Shown: positions 60,228-64,000 of the stretch, piece by piece
Layout: the number at the start of each line of letters is the position of its first letter
Numbering within the stretch: the stretch's first letter is position 1
NCBI GenBank assembly: GCA_027257055.1
Contig: JAPVLO010000570.1
Location: 1,006,001-1,070,000 of the forward strand
Length of the DNA: 64,000 bases
Origin: Cephalopachus bancanus
Lineage: Eukaryota > Chordata > Mammalia > Primates > Tarsiidae
Reading direction: 5' to 3'
Program-made: the position numbers and the translations under genes
The notes under the pieces: model-generated
The model's input: only the letters and a program-made list of their open reading frames with translations
Told to the model about the DNA's origin: nothing
Databases searched by the model: none

Positions 60228-61653
60228 TTAAAAATAAATGATATCTTATACTGAACCTACATCTGTTGGTGGTAGATATTCCATTTGGTCTTAGTGTTTT
60301 CTTGTGAAATAAGAGGAAAATAATGTATTGTGTCATCTACATAAGGACCATCAAATATTTTAATTCAATTTTTATGATTCCCATTACTCCTGAAAAGTCT
60401 ATATCTCTATAAGATTAAAATTTCTGACCTCATCAATAATTTTTTGATGTTCACATCTTTTATCAATAGAGACTAAAATGACAATAGATTATTTGTCATC
60501 AATATACCAATATTGACACAGTTAAATAAAGTTAGGTTAACAATAAACTCTAAAAAATATTAAATTTAATACCTTTTTAAAGGAAGTAAAAAAAACCTGA
60601 GAAATCCTCTTATAGCCACATTTTAAATATTTTCCTTGTTCTCTTACATTCCCTATTCCTGTATACAGGCATTTTACACAATTTAATAACTATACATTAA
60701 GCTTCACATTCTGCTACAACACGTTAGAACTTTATTATTTCACATTTGATACACTTTAATAATCTCCAAACTACACTCTTTAGATTCCAGACTTTTGCTC
60801 TTTTGAACTTACCCAGAATACTGCAGCCAACTTATTATTTCCTAAACATCATTTTATATACATTAGTCCTCTGCTTCAAAGTTATTGGTGCTCTCTGCAC
60901 CCTTCAGAAAAATAGTTGAGTAATTTGGGACAAATAAATCAGCTTTCACAAATCTCGGTTTTCTTAATTATACAATGTATTATCCTAATATCTGCCCTGT
61001 AAAGTTATTGTGAAAAGTAATGACATGCACAAATGAGGGGCAAGAATATCTATGTTTTCTATATAGATTATAGAGTCTATCTTGGAATTCATAAATAAGT
61101 GCTATGAGAGTTCCCACTCTCACAATCCAAAACCTACCAGAAAATTCTATTAATTTTTTTTGTAGTACTATCTTTCCACTGAGGTCTAAATATAGCCTTT
61201 CCAGATAGCTTCTACTTATTGATGGTTTTAAGCATGCAAAGAATTATTTGTTGCTCTAGATTTCTTCTAACCAATACATTTTAAATTTGCCCTCAATTTT
61301 TCCTTGCCAATAAAATAAATTTGCCTGCTAACCTGAGCATGTCTCACACTTTTCTGTCACCATTGCTTTGTTCAAAAAACTTGGTACTATTTCACCTAAA
61401 ATTTATACTCACTCATTTTTGTATTCAGCAAAATTTTTTTTATCTGTAGATATACAAATTAAGTCTTCATCTCCTCCATTAATGTTTTCCCATCAGATTT
61501 TTTCTTTTTCTTTTTGGACTTATTTCACTATATATATAAATATCATCATACTCTTTTTGTCATTTTTCATGTAATTTGGAATTTAATAATTATCATCTTC
61601 ATTGTTAAAGCACCAATGGCTATTCAGATCTAGACACATTCATTTATAAAAAA
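60228..61653. other. Intergenic stretch with weak MIR/L2 traces
   Basis: No gene. Near 60955-61030 TTCTTAATTATACAATGTA and GTAAAGTTATTGTGAAAAG fit a MIR 3' piece in forward order. Around 60830-60910 there are L2-like words. Both are weak. Confidence 0.4.
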
Positions 61654-61664
61654 AAAAAATCTGG

Positions 61665-61954
61665 CCGGGCTCGGTGGCTCAGCCTGTAATCCCACGCCTT
61701 TGGGAGGCTGAGGTGAGTGGATTGCCTGAGCCCGTGGATTCGAGACCCGCCTGGGCAGTGAGACCTCATCTCTACAATAAATCAAAAAAATCAGCTGGGT
61801 GTGGTAGCGCATGCCTGTAATTTCGGCTACTCAGAAGGCTGAGGTGGAAGGATCTCCGGAGCCCAGCAGGTCGAGGCTACGGTGGCCAGGAGTGGCCACT
61901 GCACTCCAGTCTGGGCGACACAGTGAGACTCCAACTCAAAAGAAAAAAAAAATC
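61665..61954 (+). mobile_element. Variant Alu SINE, plus strand
   Basis: Local family copy with GCCGTGGATTCGAGACCCGCC-like left arm and right-arm GTGGCCAGGAGTGGCCAC, where compensating changes largely keep the palindrome. Duplication AAAAAATCTGG lies at 61654-61664 and 61955-61965. Confidence 0.94.
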
Positions 61955-61965
61955 AAAAAATCTGG

Positions 61966-64000
61966 CTCCTTAATTAAAAAGAAGGAAAGAGAAATGGAGC
62001 TTGCCAATAAAAGAGATGGGAAAAGGGCAAAGGCCAACTTGGTAGCTCAGTGGGTGTCAATCTTTTTGAATCTCAATACAACTGAGAGATTTCACACACC
62101 AACCACAAACAGTGAATGACTACCTCCTGTGTAATTGATTTTCATGGTTATTACAAAGATGATGGTAAGTCGGGTACTGAAAATAATATGTAGTTTGATA
62201 AAGCCCCGTCAAGTGATACCAATATGCTTTCCATCAGACCTGGGATATGATTTTACCCTATTCGAGAGCTACTGAGTGAGCATGTAACTCTTTCAAGTAT
62301 TCTGGCAAAACACATACAACTCCTGAAACAGAGAGAGCAGACTATTATTCGTAGCACAGCAAGCAGAGTGAACATCAGCATTTTTACATCTGTCTTACTG
62401 TCTTCAAGTTCCACAGGGGCAATGGGTATGGCCCAGAAGAATACACACAAGAGAGCTTGCATCACAGTTGGGAACATAGTGTTTGGGAAAGCTACCACTT
62501 TTGTACAAAGCAGTTTGCAGAAAAGATATTACCTAAGGTTGGTTCTTTGTAAACTCAACTTTGAAAAATGGCCTGGTAAAAAGCATTTGGAGACTGTTGT
62601 TCTTGGTAATTCAGCAAGATGTATAGAAATATAAGTAGCCCAAGAAAAATTGTCTCTTGCAATACTCCTCCTACACATTCAATCAGTGTTCTGGAGTTAT
62701 TCCCCCCTACCATCGTCTGAAATTATTATAGTATCGATTTTGTGGGAACTAGGGTATGGTGAGATGATTGCAGATCATCTTAATACTTTAAGATACATCT
62801 AGATTTTTAACTCGGGTTTTTCCTTACAGTGTCATCCTCAAGAAAAGAAATGTCACCCATATGTTTCTGTCAGATTTGCAAAGATTGGGAATCATAGTTA
62901 TCTTTTCCATCATTTGGGCTCAAATTGAATCACCTCGAGGTATGCTTGCCTTCATATAAAATAATCACTTTTAACTGTCTCTACCATCTATTTTCCAATC
63001 TATTTTGAATTATTTTTTATATTTTAAAATTAACTGATTGTGACACTGATAAATCTATATATGCTGCATTTCTCAGATATCAATGTTTATTAAGCTAATT
63101 TTGATATAAATTATCAGGCATATACTGCAGTAACTTTGCAACCAGAAATATTCATACTGGAAGTTTCATAAGAAAGATTTGGTGCCCTGTCTGACATTAA
63201 GAACAGGGACTGCAATGAATTACATATGCAGTATATCTCAAAATATACTGTGCATATGTGAGTATAATATAGATAAATCAGTAATTTACAAAAGAAATGT
63301 ACAATTTGGCATAGTGTGTAATCATTTCCTTATCAGTGCTTTATCACATAAGAATATAGCTAGTGATCAAAAGACTGGTAGCAAATACCTGGCATTGGGG
63401 TTTTTTGTTGTTATTTTGCTTTTGTTTTTGCTTTTTCTGTTTACTTGACTGACAAGCAAGTGTTTACATATTTTGAACTTATTTAGTTCTGATATAAAAT
63501 TAGTTTTATTTTCTAATTCAGCAATGCAATCACCACATATGAAGTTTAGAAATTGACATCTACCCACAAAATGCATAAAACTTAAAACATCAAGAGGAAT
63601 CTAATATTTTTAAACATCTGAAAACACATGGTATTTTCACTTGGCTAATGCTTAAAAGACCCTCTGGATATTAATTACTTAATGAAGTGAGTGATTTTAG
63701 TCAAATGTATCAATTAGTTTTTAATTGGAAAGAAATAAAAAATAAATAATAAATTAATTAGTTTATAACAATGATTATAAATATTAAGCAACTGTATAAA
63801 AAAACAGAAATGCCATTCAATGCCTTTGTTTAAAAGTAGCACATATATTTATCTACATTTTTAGAAAAAGTGAAATAATTTTCATGCCTAAATGAATTTT
63901 TAATAGTGAACAATGTTTTTTCTTTACACAATAAACACTAAAATATTCAGAATGTGCACAAGTTATTCAAATGAAGAGACTCTAGGCATATCAAAAAACA
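61966..64000. other. Unassigned stretch at the right end
   Basis: No gene could be supported. The minus-strand frame 62498-62253 has two hydrophobic segments (FPTVMQALLCVFFWAIPIA, MLMFTLLAVLRIIVC) and the plus-strand frame 62368-62634 overlaps it. Neither matches a family I can name. From 62640 onward the DNA looks unique and AT-rich. Confidence 0.45.

Noticed and set aside
62253..62634. Hydrophobic minus-strand frame, considered as a membrane-protein pseudogene
   Set aside because: Two hydrophobic segments alone are not enough. No family motif, no target duplication or poly(A) and no continuation upstream were found. A translated search against membrane transporters would settle it.

Overview
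This is AT-rich mammalian intergenic DNA built almost entirely of transposable elements; I see no convincing host protein-coding gene, tRNA, rRNA or CRISPR array. Dimeric 7SL-derived Alu elements make the host a primate. One old Alu (21614-21913) is an ordinary J-type. Eleven younger copies share a variant body unlike anthropoid Alus or, as I recall them, lemur and galago Alus. The young L1 elements also end in a 3' UTR unlike the human L1PA type. A tarsier-like lineage is my best guess, but that is inference. Layout: (1) 1 to about 5411 is the 5' part of a betaretrovirus-like endogenous provirus on the minus strand, running from LTR, primer-binding site and gag zinc knuckle through protease and RNase H to integrase at the window start; the rest lies outside. 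(2) 5412-14110 is old L1 sequence nested with younger L1 and Alu insertions. (3) 14111-23573 is mostly non-repetitive, with Alus, MIR and L2 traces and an 818-bp retrocopy of an unidentified transcript (17182-17999). (4) 23574-30525 is a near full-length minus-strand L1 (copy A). (5) 30640-35360 holds two older L1 pieces. (6) 35781-41701 is a full-length plus-strand L1 (copy B). (7) 41702-52560 is sparse, with four Alu loci including a partly triplicated one, MIRs, a mariner transposase remnant and a MER5-like hAT remnant. (8) 52561-59488 is a minus-strand L1 (copy C) split by a solo LTR. (9) 59489-64000 has an L1 with a 5' inversion, one more Alu and unassigned DNA. The elements do not work together as a pathway. 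The window records successive retrotransposition: ancient L2, MIR, mariner and MER5; then old L1 and AluJ; then lineage-specific L1, variant Alu and betaretrovirus-like insertions. Target-site duplications let many insertions be ordered. Every autonomous element examined is broken by frameshifts, stops or catalytic substitutions, so none is expected to move on its own.
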